A stretch of 19,225 nucleotides of DNA, taken from contig JAVVWR010000058.1 in assembly GCA_036652035.1 (NCBI GenBank), forward strand, positions 1 to 19,225. Reading direction: 5' to 3'. The position numbers and the translations under genes were made by a program. Positions within the stretch are counted from its first letter, which is position 1. The number at the start of each line of letters is the position of its first letter. Shown here one piece after another: positions 7,491 to 14,714 of the stretch. The notes under the pieces are model-generated. The model was not told the origin of the DNA. It did not search any database and was given only the letters and a program-made list of their open reading frames with translations. This DNA comes from JAEZVV01 sp036652035. Its GTDB lineage: Bacteria; Pseudomonadota; Gammaproteobacteria; Burkholderiales; Burkholderiaceae_F.

Positions 7491-8672
7491 TCACGGGTTG
7501 CCACTGATCTCGAAGACCTGACGCAGATACGCCAGGTAGGCCTTGTCCTCGCACATGTTCTTTTCCGGCGAGTCCGACAGCTTGGCCACCGGCTGGCCGT
7601 TGGCGCGCACCATCTTGATCACGATCTGCAGCGGTGTGTAGCCAAGGTCGTTGGTGAGATTGGTGCCAACGCCAAACGCCACCCGCGCCCGCCCGGAAAA
7701 GCGCTGATACAGCTCGATCACCTTGGGGAAGGTGAGCGAATCGGAGAACACCAGGGTCTTGGTGCGTGGGTCAACGCGATTGGCTTCGTAGTGGGCGATC
7801 AGGCGCTCGCCCCAGGCAACCGGGTCGCCGGAGTCGTGCCGGGCGCCGTCGAAGAGCTTGCAGAAATAGAGGTCGAAGTCGCGCAGGAAGGCGTCGATCC
7901 CATACACGTCCGACAAGGCAATGCCGAGGTCGCCACGGTATTCCTTGGCCCACATCTCGAAGCCGAAGATCTGCGAATCCCGCAGCCGCGGCCCCAGCGC
8001 CTGGCAGGCCTGAAGGTATTCATGCGCCATGGTTCCCAACGGAATCAGGCCCTGCTCCTTGGCGAACATGACGTTGCTGGTGCCGGCGAGCATCGGGCCG
8101 AGCTCTTCCTTGAGCGTGGCCAGGACCTCGGTCTGCCACACGCGGGAAAAACGCCGCCGGGTGCCGTAATCGGCGATGTGAAGGTCGGGCGAGTGTGATT
8201 GCTCCAGCAGCAGCCCCATCTTCTGGCGCAGGCGGCTGCGGCCTTGTTCGAGGTCGGCCTGCGGCTGGGTGCGGCGGAAGTAGATCTCGTTGACGATCGC
8301 CAGAACCGGAATTTCAAAGAGGATGGTGTGCAGCCACGGCCCCTGGATGACGATGTCGAGTTCGCCATTGCCCTTGGCGCTGGGCTTGATCTCGATGTGC
8401 TTGGAGTTGAGATGAAACAGCTCCAGGAAATCGACAAAGTCGCTCTTGATGAAACGCAGCGCCCGCAGGTAGTCGAGTTCGTCCTCGGTAAAGCGCAGCG
8501 TGCAGAGGTGTTCAACCTCCTCACGGATTTCGTCGACGAAAGGCCTGAAATCGACGCCGGGGTTACGGCACTTGAAGCGGTATTCGACCTGGGCACCGGG
8601 AAACTGGTGCAGGACGACCTGCATCATCGTGAACTTGTAAAGGTCGGTATCGAGCAGCGAATGAATGATCAT
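7491..8672 (-). CDS. pncB: Nicotinate phosphoribosyltransferase
   Basis: The product is 393 residues. PncB joins nicotinate to PRPP with ATP use, giving nicotinate mononucleotide for NAD salvage in the cytosol. Evidence: HSLLDTDLYKFTMMQ at the N-terminus, IADYGTRRRFS near 166-176, GTMAHE with His217 as the likely phosphorylated histidine, a HDSGDP motif, and VFSDSLTFPKVIELYQ followed by GVGTNLTND. Length and motif order are normal. The ATG at 8672 is chosen because family members begin just before HSLLDTD; a TTG nine codons upstream is possible, and neither has a strong ribosome site. It lies 73 bases downstream of the ABC ATPase gene, on the same strand. Confidence 0.95.
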   Translation of the reverse strand: MIIHSLLDTDLYKFTMMQVVLHQFPGAQVEYRFKCRNPGVDFRPFVDEIREEVEHLCTLRFTEDELDYLRALRFIKSDFVDFLELFHLNSKHIEIKPSAKGNGELDIVIQGPWLHTILFEIPVLAIVNEIYFRRTQPQADLEQGRSRLRQKMGLLLEQSHSPDLHIADYGTRRRFSRVWQTEVLATLKEELGPMLAGTSNVMFAKEQGLIPLGTMAHEYLQACQALGPRLRDSQIFGFEMWAKEYRGDLGIALSDVYGIDAFLRDFDLYFCKLFDGARHDSGDPVAWGERLIAHYEANRVDPRTKTLVFSDSLTFPKVIELYQRFSGRARVAFGVGTNLTNDLGYTPLQIVIKMVRANGQPVAKLSDSPEKNMCEDKAYLAYLRQVFEISGNP

Positions 8673-8715
8673 GGGCGGAAAGTCGCAGGGCCCAGGCAAG
8701 GCCCGTTCGATTTCG

Positions 8716-8721
8716 ATTGTA
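8716..8721 (-). promoter_or_regulatory. Possible -10 box for pncB
   Basis: On the minus strand TACAAT, a five-of-six match to TATAAT, lies 43 bases before the pncB ATG within the 73-base gap after livF. A TTGAAC hexamer lies upstream, but at 22 bases the spacing is too long. pncB may therefore have its own weak promoter in addition to read-through from the transporter genes. Confidence 0.3.
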
Positions 8722-8745
8722 GGCGAGGCCGTGGCCGCTTCGCGT

Positions 8746-9441
8746 TCAAAGACCGAGTGCGCGGCGCACCGCCGCGCTGGGCTGCGCCAGCTCGGCCGGT
8801 CCGACCTCGGCCACCCGATGACCTTGTTCGATCAGAATCGCCCGATCGGCGCAGGCCGCCACAAAACCCAGGTTCTGCTCGGCCAGAAGAATCGCCACCC
8901 CGCTCGCCTTCATCGCCAACACCGCCGCACGCATGCGCGCCACCACGATCGGCGCAATGCCTTCCGAGGGCTCGTCGAGCAGGACCACCGCGGGGTTGGC
9001 CGCGAGCGTGCGCGCCACCGCCAGCATCTGCTGCTCGCCCCCGCTCATCTGCGCCGCCGGGCGATCGAGCATTTCGGCCAGGTTGGGAAAAAGCTCGAGC
9101 AAGGCGGCCTGATCAAACGGGCCGGGGCGGGCCACCAGCCGCAGGTTCTCGGCCACCGTCAGCTCGGTGAAGAGGCGCCGCTCCTCGGGCACATAACCCA
9201 GGCCGGCACGGGCGCGGCGAAACGCAGGCTGCGCGCTCACGTCCCGCCCGGCGAGCCGCACCACGCCCGTAGCGCGCGGCATCAGCCCGATCGCGCTTTT
9301 GACGAGCGAGCTCTTGCCCGCGCCGTTGCGGCCGATCAAGGCCAGCACCTCGCCCTGGGCGATCGACAGCGACGCGCCGAACACCACTTGCGCCGCGCCA
9401 TACCAGGCGTTGACGCCGCGCATTTCCAACACCGCACTCAT
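8746..9441 (-). CDS. livF: HAAT-family ABC transporter ATPase, LivF type
   Basis: The product is 231 residues, typical for LivF. It is the second cytoplasmic ATPase of a branched-chain amino acid type importer. Walker A is GRNGAGKSS at 37-45, the signature is MSGGEQQ at 132-138, and Walker B is VVLLDEP at 152-158 followed by SEGIAP, which is characteristic of LivF. LLAEQNL near residue 185 contains the family's Glu-Gln-Asn switch region. The ATG overlaps the stop of livG (ATGA), showing translational coupling. The symbol gives the family; the transported solute is not known from sequence. Confidence 0.93.
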   Translation of the reverse strand: MSAVLEMRGVNAWYGAAQVVFGASLSIAQGEVLALIGRNGAGKSSLVKSAIGLMPRATGVVRLAGRDVSAQPAFRRARAGLGYVPEERRLFTELTVAENLRLVARPGPFDQAALLELFPNLAEMLDRPAAQMSGGEQQMLAVARTLAANPAVVLLDEPSEGIAPIVVARMRAAVLAMKASGVAILLAEQNLGFVAACADRAILIEQGHRVAEVGPAELAQPSAAVRRALGL

Positions 9442-10178
9442 TGCCCCTCCCCCAGGTAGACCGCACGCACTTGGCGGTCAGCGCGCACCTGATCGGGGCT
9501 GCCGTCGGCGATCAGGCGTCCGCGCGACATCACCAGCACCCGTTCGGCGTGGCCGAAAACCACATCCATGCTGTGTTCGGTAAACAGGACCGTGGTACCG
9601 CGCGCACGCGCCAGGCCCGCGACCATCGCCATCAAGGCCAGGCGCTCGGCGGGCGCCATGCCGGCGGTAGGTTCGTCCATCAGCAAGAGCCGCGGTTGCG
9701 CCGCCAGCGCCAGAGCGAATTCGAGCCGCTTGAGGTCGCCATACGCCAGCTCGGACGCCGGCCGCTCGCCCTGCCCTTGCAGGCCGACCTCAGAAAGCAA
9801 GGCCTGCGCCTCGGACTGGCGCAAGCACCACAAGACCCGCAGCGGATCGTGCACCTCGCCACGCGCAGCCAGCACGGCCAGCTGGGCGTTCTGCAACACG
9901 GTCATCGAGACAAAGACCTGCGCCACCTGAAAGGTGCGACCAACGCCCGCCCGCATTCGATCCAGCACCTCGAGTCGGGTGAGATCGACCCCGTCGAATT
10001 CGACCGTGCCCGCGTCCGGCCGCAACTGGCCCGCCAGCAGAGCAAAGAGCGTGCTTTTCCCTGCGCCATTGGGCCCGATCAAGGCGACCACGCCGCCCGC
10101 GTCAATCGCGAAATCCAGGCCATCGACTGCGCGCACGCCGCCAAAAGCCTTGACCAGACCTTGAACCTTAAGACTCAT
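9438..10178 (-). CDS. livG: HAAT-family ABC transporter ATPase, LivG type
   Basis: The product is 246 residues, typical for LivG. Walker A is GPNGAGKST at 35-43, the Q-loop is in RTFQVAQVF (81-89), Walker B is LLLMDEP at 164-170, and the switch His is in FTEHSMDVVF. The signature loop reads LAYGDLKRLE (144-153) in place of the more common LSHGEQ type; the central Gly is kept, but the Gln/Glu position is Asp-Leu. The start overlaps the permease stop by 11 bases and the end overlaps livF by four, so the three are one operon. Confidence 0.93.
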   Translation of the reverse strand: MSLKVQGLVKAFGGVRAVDGLDFAIDAGGVVALIGPNGAGKSTLFALLAGQLRPDAGTVEFDGVDLTRLEVLDRMRAGVGRTFQVAQVFVSMTVLQNAQLAVLAARGEVHDPLRVLWCLRQSEAQALLSEVGLQGQGERPASELAYGDLKRLEFALALAAQPRLLLMDEPTAGMAPAERLALMAMVAGLARARGTTVLFTEHSMDVVFGHAERVLVMSRGRLIADGSPDQVRADRQVRAVYLGEGQ

Positions 10179-12006
10179 TCCCGCCCCACTGCCGCCGCCG
10201 CCACCAACCCACCAGGCCCTGCGGGAAGAGCACCACCATCGCGATGATCGACAGGCCCAGCAACAGCCGCCAGTGCTCGGTCAGCCGCACCACCTCGGTC
10301 AAGAGGCCCTGGTAGACCACGGCGCCGACCACCGGACCGGACAAGGTATTGAGACCGCCCAACAGCACCATCACCAAGGCATCGACCGACACCGGGATCG
10401 CCAGCGTGGTCGGAAACACCGAGCCTTTGAAATAGGCCTGCAGCACGCCCGCAAGCCCGGCGAACAGGCCGCCGGCGACAAAGGCCGCCAAGCGCAGACG
10501 ACGGCTGTCGATGCCGATGGCCGCGGCCCGCTCGGGCGCATCACGACCGGCGCGCACCGCGAAACCCGCGGGCGACAAGGCGAGCCGACGCAAGACAAAG
10601 AGCGATCCGAGCACGATCGCCAGAGTCAGCCAGTAATAGACCAGCTTGGATTCAAACGGTGGCCACACCCCCAGGATGCCGTTATCGCCGCCCGTCAGGC
10701 CCACCCACTGCACCGCGCCCGACCACAGGATTTGCGCCAGCGCCAAGCTCAGCATGGCGGCGTAAACGCCGCTCGCGCGCAGGATCACGAGACCCGCCGC
10801 CACCGCCAGCGCGGCCGCGAGCAGCGGAGCGGCCAGCAGGTTGGCGGCAAAACTCGCGCCGCCGTGTTTAAAGAGCAAGGCTGCGGCGTAAGCACCGGCA
10901 CCGAAGAACGCAGCATGACCAAAGGAGACGATCCCGGCATGGCTCATGAAGACATGCAGGCTTGCGGCCAGCAGCGCGGCGATCGCGAATTCGGTTGCGA
11001 GCACCTGGGCGTAATCGCCCAGGACCGCAGGCGCCACCGCGGCCATCAGCGCCAGCACCGCCATCAGGCCGCGCTGCAAGCCGCTGGTGGGGCCAAACGG
11101 CAGGGGCGCTGCCGCGCTGCCAGCGTGCTGGAGCACTTCGGGCCGACCCAGCAAGCCATAGGGGCGCAGGACCAGAACCGCTCCCATCGCCACGAACACC
11201 AGCACCAGGGTCGATTGCGGCAGCCACCAGGTGCCCAGCGCATGCAGGATGCCAATACCCAGCGCGGCCCAGAAAGCGCCCGCGATCGAACCCAGCCCGC
11301 CCACCACCACCACCACAAAGGCCTCGACCACGATCGTCAAGTCCATCTGCAGATTGACGGTCTCGCGCGGGATCTGCAGCGCACCCGCCAGGCCGGCAAG
11401 TCCCGCCCCCAGGGCGAACACGCTGGTAAAAACGAGCGGCTCGTTGATTCCGAGCGCCCCCGCCATCTCCCGGTCCTGGGTGCAGGCGCGCACCGTCACG
11501 CCCCAGCGGGTGCGCTGCATCAGCCAGGTCAGCGCCAGAGCTACCAGGGGCCCGACCGCCATCAGTAACAAGGTGTAGCTCGGCACATAGGCGCCGGCGA
11601 TCTCGACCGCGCCCTTGAATCCGGGCGCGCGCGGCGCGAACAATTCCTGCGGCCCCCAGATCGAAAGCGCCAGGTCCTGCACCACCAGGACCACGCCCCA
11701 GGTGGCGAGCAGCTGGAAAATCTCGGGCGAGCCGTAGACCCGACGCAACACGGTCGTCTCGATCACCACGCCGATCGCCGCCACCACCAGCGCCGCGGCG
11801 AGCAAGGCACCAAAAAAACCCGCCACCGTGGCCGGCGCCAGGCTTGCCAGCGTGTAGCCCAGGTAGGCGCCCAGCATGTAGAGCGACCCGTGGGCGAAGT
11901 TGACCACCCGCGTGACACCGAAGATCAGGGTCAGGCCGGAAGCGACCAGAAACAGCGTGCTCGCGTGGGCGAGCCCGGTCATCCATTGAGCAAGAATCAA
12001 ATCCAC
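10168..12006 (-). CDS. Fused LivH-LivM permease of a HAAT ABC transporter
   Basis: The product is 612 residues, about twice the usual length of either permease. Residues 1-285 are LivH-like: a GLTLIFGVTRVVNFAHGSLY start at 24-43, TRWGVTVRACTQDREMAGALGI near 166-187, and VVGGLGSIAGAFWAALGIG near 234-252. Residues about 285-310 form a linker (RPEVLQHAGSAAAPLPFG). Residues 310-612 are LivM-like: HAGIVSFGHAAFFGAGAY at 356-373, SGVYAAMLSLALAQI, RAGRDAPERAAAIGID, and VLLGGLNTLSGPVVGAVVY. One polypeptide therefore supplies both membrane halves. There is no stop or frame change across the join. The start is GTG at 12006 with AAGG seven bases upstream. It lies 90 bases after the solute-binding gene and overlaps livG. 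Confidence 0.92.
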   Translation of the reverse strand: MDLILAQWMTGLAHASTLFLVASGLTLIFGVTRVVNFAHGSLYMLGAYLGYTLASLAPATVAGFFGALLAAALVVAAIGVVIETTVLRRVYGSPEIFQLLATWGVVLVVQDLALSIWGPQELFAPRAPGFKGAVEIAGAYVPSYTLLLMAVGPLVALALTWLMQRTRWGVTVRACTQDREMAGALGINEPLVFTSVFALGAGLAGLAGALQIPRETVNLQMDLTIVVEAFVVVVVGGLGSIAGAFWAALGIGILHALGTWWLPQSTLVLVFVAMGAVLVLRPYGLLGRPEVLQHAGSAAAPLPFGPTSGLQRGLMAVLALMAAVAPAVLGDYAQVLATEFAIAALLAASLHVFMSHAGIVSFGHAAFFGAGAYAAALLFKHGGASFAANLLAAPLLAAALAVAAGLVILRASGVYAAMLSLALAQILWSGAVQWVGLTGGDNGILGVWPPFESKLVYYWLTLAIVLGSLFVLRRLALSPAGFAVRAGRDAPERAAAIGIDSRRLRLAAFVAGGLFAGLAGVLQAYFKGSVFPTTLAIPVSVDALVMVLLGGLNTLSGPVVGAVVYQGLLTEVVRLTEHWRLLLGLSIIAMVVLFPQGLVGWWRRRQWGGNES

Positions 12007-12034
12007 AACAAACCTTGGTTGAGCACGGCAGGTT

Positions 12035-12071
12035 GCGGATCGGCGCAGCCATGTGGCCGGCGCCGATCCGC
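12035..12071. repeat. 12-bp stem hairpin between solute-binding and permease genes
   Basis: GCGGATCGGCGC (12035-12046) and GCGCCGATCCGC (12060-12071) are perfect inverted repeats with a 13-base loop, inside the 90-base gap after the solute-binding protein stop. There is no T tract. By analogy with hairpins after binding-protein genes in other importers, it may protect the upstream mRNA or cause partial termination so that binding protein exceeds permease (inference). Confidence 0.7.
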
Positions 12072-12096
12072 GCCCCTGGGAGCACCGGGAGCGCGC

Positions 12097-13308
12097 TTAC
12101 CGGGCCGACTCGGCCGGGCGGCGGCGGGCCACTTCGGCGTCGGGTGGCAGGAAGTTCTTGCCGTCGGCGTAACGCCAATCGACCATCGTTCCCTTGCCGC
12201 CGCGGACTTCCAGCCTGCCGACGTAGGCGCCCATGGTCGATTGCTGGTCCTGCGCGCGAAACAGCGCCGGGCCGAAGGGCGTGGCAAAGTTCAGGCCGCG
12301 CATGGCGGCGATGAGCAGGTCGGTATCGGTCGACTTGGCCTTGAGAATGGCGGCAAAGATCGCCGCGAACGTGGCGTAGCCCACCACCGAGCCCATCTTC
12401 GGGTTCTCGCGCCAGCGCTTGTAATACGCGTTGAAGAACTTCACGTGTTCGGGCGTGGCAATCTGGTCCCAGGGGTAACCGGTGACGATCCAGCCGCGCG
12501 GGGTTTCGTCCTTGAGCACGTCGAGATACTCGGGCTCACCAGACAGCAGGCTGACCACCGGAACCCGGGGGAAAAGTCCGCGCTGGTTGCCTTCGCGTAC
12601 CAGCTTGGCGAGATCCGCGCCAAAGCTCACGTTGAAAATCGCGTCGGGGCGCGCGGCGACAATCGCCTGCACAGTCGAGCCCGCCTCGAGCTTGCCCAGC
12701 GCCGGCCATTGCTCGGCGACAAACTCCACGTCCGGCCGCCTGGCCTTCAACAAGGCCTTGAAGCTCGCCACCGCCGACTGGCCGTACTCGTAATTGGGGG
12801 CGATGATCGCCCAGCGCTTGGCGGGCAGCTTGGCCGCTTCCTCGACCAGCATGGCGCTTTGCATATAGGTCGAGGGCCGCAGGCGGAAGGTATGGCGATT
12901 GCCCTTCTCCCACACCAGAGCGTCGGAGAGCGGCTCGGCGGCCACAAACAACACTTTGTTGCGGGCGGCGAAATCGGCCACCGCCAATCCCACGTTCGAG
13001 AGAAAGGTGCCGGCGAGCAGGTGCACTTTCTCGTTGCTGACCAGCTCCGAGGCCAGGCGGATCGCGTCCTCGGGCTTGCCGTTGTCGTCGCGCGAGATCA
13101 CGTCAACCTTGCGGCCCAGCAGGCCGCCGGCAGCGTTGATCTCTTCGACCGCCAATTGCCAACCCATGCGATAGGGCACGGTGAACTGGGGAATCGTCGA
13201 GTAGCTGTTGATCTCGCCAATCCGGATCGGCGCGCCCGCCTGGGCACGGACGGCAGGAATCAGGGTGGCGAGGGTGGAGGCGGCCAGTAAGTCGCGACGG
13301 CTGATCAT
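12097..13308 (-). CDS. HAAT ABC transporter solute-binding protein (LivK-like)
   Basis: The product is 403 residues. An N-terminal signal with SRRDLL (residues 3-8), followed by a hydrophobic stretch and VRAQA, suggests export, perhaps by Tat. The mature part is a type I periplasmic binding fold: IRIGEINSYSTIPQFTVPYR, GWQLAVEEINAAGGLLGRKV, RDDNGKPEDAIRLASEL and WAIIAPNYEYGQSAV. Its ligand is not clear; binding-site residues differ enough across the family that I cannot name an amino acid. The start at 13308 is chosen because the signal peptide begins there and GGGGA lies eight bases upstream; the same frame stays open far upstream only as antisense to fpr. It is the first gene of the transporter operon. 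Confidence 0.88.
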   Translation of the reverse strand: MISRRDLLAASTLATLIPAVRAQAGAPIRIGEINSYSTIPQFTVPYRMGWQLAVEEINAAGGLLGRKVDVISRDDNGKPEDAIRLASELVSNEKVHLLAGTFLSNVGLAVADFAARNKVLFVAAEPLSDALVWEKGNRHTFRLRPSTYMQSAMLVEEAAKLPAKRWAIIAPNYEYGQSAVASFKALLKARRPDVEFVAEQWPALGKLEAGSTVQAIVAARPDAIFNVSFGADLAKLVREGNQRGLFPRVPVVSLLSGEPEYLDVLKDETPRGWIVTGYPWDQIATPEHVKFFNAYYKRWRENPKMGSVVGYATFAAIFAAILKAKSTDTDLLIAAMRGLNFATPFGPALFRAQDQQSTMGAYVGRLEVRGGKGTMVDWRYADGKNFLPPDAEVARRRPAESAR

Positions 13309-13365
13309 CGAGAAAATCCCCAGGAAGAAGAGGGAGGGTGAAAACGAGCCCACTAAGGGGTCCGC

Positions 13366-13371
13366 TAGAAT
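13366..13371 (+). promoter_or_regulatory. Possible -10 box for the ferredoxin gene
   Basis: TAGAAT, a five-of-six match to TATAAT, lies 51 bases before the fdxA ATG in the 114-base region between the divergent transporter and ferredoxin genes. No clear -35 box is seen at 16-18 bases, so this is tentative. Confidence 0.3.
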
Positions 13372-13422
13372 AGCGAACTTGATTTTGCCCCGCGCCTGCG
13401 CGCCCCGAATACGGAGAAAAGG

Positions 13423-13746
13423 ATGACGCACGTCGTCACTGAGCCCTGCATCAAGTGCAAGTACACCGACTGCGTAGACGTCTGCCCGGTGGACTGCTTC
13501 CGCGAGGGCCCGAACTTCCTCGTGATTGACCCGGACGAATGCATCGACTGCGCCGTCTGCATCCCCGAGTGCCCGGTCAACGCGATCTACGCGGAAGAAG
13601 ATGTCCCGGCCGATCAGCGCGACTACACCCCGCTCAACGTCGAACTGGCCCGCACCTGGCCGTCGATCACTCGCATGAAGCCCCACGCCCCCGACGCGGA
13701 CGAGTGGAAGGACGTGCGCATCAAGAAGCATCTGCTCGAGCGCTAA
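13423..13746 (+). CDS. fdxA: 7Fe-8S ferredoxin FdxA
   Basis: The product is 107 residues, the normal length. It is a soluble low-potential electron carrier. Nine cysteines are placed as in Azotobacter ferredoxin I with an offset of one: Cys9, 12, 17, 21, 25, 40, 43, 46 and 50. This predicts one [3Fe-4S] and one [4Fe-4S] cluster. The segments CIKCKYTDCVDVCPVDCF and CIDCAVCIPECPVNAIY, and the C-terminal region ARTWPSITRMKPHAPDADEW, are typical. GGAG lies nine bases before the ATG. A ferredoxin-NADP reductase gene follows after 57 bases and is the likely redox partner. Confidence 0.96.
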   Translation: MTHVVTEPCIKCKYTDCVDVCPVDCFREGPNFLVIDPDECIDCAVCIPECPVNAIYAEEDVPADQRDYTPLNVELARTWPSITRMKPHAPDADEWKDVRIKKHLLER

Positions 13747-13803
13747 ACCGGTTCCGTTCGCGCGGCGCACAGCCCGCGAGCGCGCTTTCCGAATCCGCAA
13801 GGC

Positions 13804-14601
13804 ATGAGCGAGAAATCCACCACCGAACGAATTACCTGGGTCCACCGCTGGTCGCCCGGGTTGATCTCGTTCCGGCTTAGTCGCAGCCCCGATTACCGCT
13901 TTGCCCCTGGCCAGTTCGCCCGGCTGAGCTTGCGCGTGCCTGAGGCCAGCGCCGAAGACGGCGTCAAGTCGGTTTCGCGGGCGTATTCGATGGTCTCGGG
14001 GCCGGATGAGGATTTTCTCGAGTTCTATCTGATCGTCATTCCCGGCGGCGAGTTTTCGTCGCGGATCGCGGCGATGCAGGTCGGCGACGAAGTTGAGGTC
14101 GAGCGGGTCCCCTACGGTTTTCTCACGGTTGACCGCTTTCTTGACCCGCTTTCCGCCGGGCGCGAGCTCTGGTTGCTCGCCACCGGCACCGGTCTCTCGC
14201 CTTATCTGTCGATCGCCCGTGACCCCGCCACCTGGGCGCAATGGGAGCGGGTGATCCTCGTCCACTCGGTGCGCACCGCGGCCGAACTGGCCTACCGCGA
14301 CCTGATTGCCGACATCGGCAGCGATCCGCGCTGGGGTGGCGCACCGGGCAAGCGCCTGACCTACGTTCCCGTCGTCACCCGCGATCCGGGCGACTGGCTG
14401 GCCGAACGCATTCCGCGGGCGATCGAGTCCGGCGCGCTCGAACAGGCCGCCGGCTGCACGCTTGCCCCGGAACACTCGCGGGTGATGATTTGCGGCAACC
14501 CCGAGATGGTCAAAGCCACCCGCGCCACGCTGGCCAAGCGCGGCTTCCAGTCGCCGCGGCGCGGCAACCCCGGCAATCTGGTGGTCGAGAACTATTGGTA
14601 G
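13804..14601 (+). CDS. fpr: Ferredoxin-NADP reductase
   Basis: The product is 265 residues, close to bacterial Fpr. It is a cytosolic FAD enzyme exchanging electrons between NADPH and ferredoxin or flavodoxin. The FAD site shows SRAYSMVSGP (58-67), the nucleotide domain shows ATGTGLSPYLS (126-136), and VMICGNPEMV lies near residue 230. The C-terminus VVENYW, with a terminal aromatic residue, recalls the family's conserved ending. The ATG at 13804 has AAGG only four bases upstream, a rather short spacing. It follows fdxA on the same strand, so the pair probably works together. Confidence 0.94.
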   Translation: MSEKSTTERITWVHRWSPGLISFRLSRSPDYRFAPGQFARLSLRVPEASAEDGVKSVSRAYSMVSGPDEDFLEFYLIVIPGGEFSSRIAAMQVGDEVEVERVPYGFLTVDRFLDPLSAGRELWLLATGTGLSPYLSIARDPATWAQWERVILVHSVRTAAELAYRDLIADIGSDPRWGGAPGKRLTYVPVVTRDPGDWLAERIPRAIESGALEQAAGCTLAPEHSRVMICGNPEMVKATRATLAKRGFQSPRRGNPGNLVVENYW

Positions 14602-14634
14602 TGCGGTAGTACGCGAGCGAGACCGGAACAGGCA

Positions 14635-14663
14635 TTGCCGCCCACAGGTCGACACCGCATAAT
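14635..14663 (+). promoter_or_regulatory. Sigma-70-like promoter of the PHA depolymerase gene
   Basis: TTGCCG (14635-14640) and CATAAT (14658-14663) match four and five bases of the -35 and -10 consensus and are separated by the optimal 17 bases. They lie 50-80 bases before the proposed phaZ start. Predicted transcription starts near 14670. Confidence 0.6.
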
Positions 14664-14674
14664 CGATCGATTAT
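14659..14674. promoter_or_regulatory. 16-bp perfect palindrome over the phaZ -10 box
   Basis: ATAATCGATCGATTAT is a perfect palindrome covering the -10 box and the predicted start point. It is AT-rich in otherwise GC-rich DNA. Its position suits a repressor operator for phaZ; the protein that would bind it is unknown. Confidence 0.55.
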
Positions 14675-14714
14675 TGCGGTGCAGCGTGAGCTGCCTCTTG
14701 CGGAGACGCCCCCT

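Noticed and set aside
10273..11568. 431-codon + strand open frame opposite the fused permease
   Set aside because: His/Gln/Arg-rich translation antisense to a hydrophobic permease; no domain recognisable.
11890..13290. 466-codon + strand open frame opposite the solute-binding gene
   Set aside because: Antisense shadow of a well-supported periplasmic binding protein.
13309..14655. Extension of the solute-binding protein frame upstream across fdxA and fpr on the minus strand
   Set aside because: fdxA and fpr are clear + strand genes and the signal peptide with a ribosome site fixes the start at 13308.
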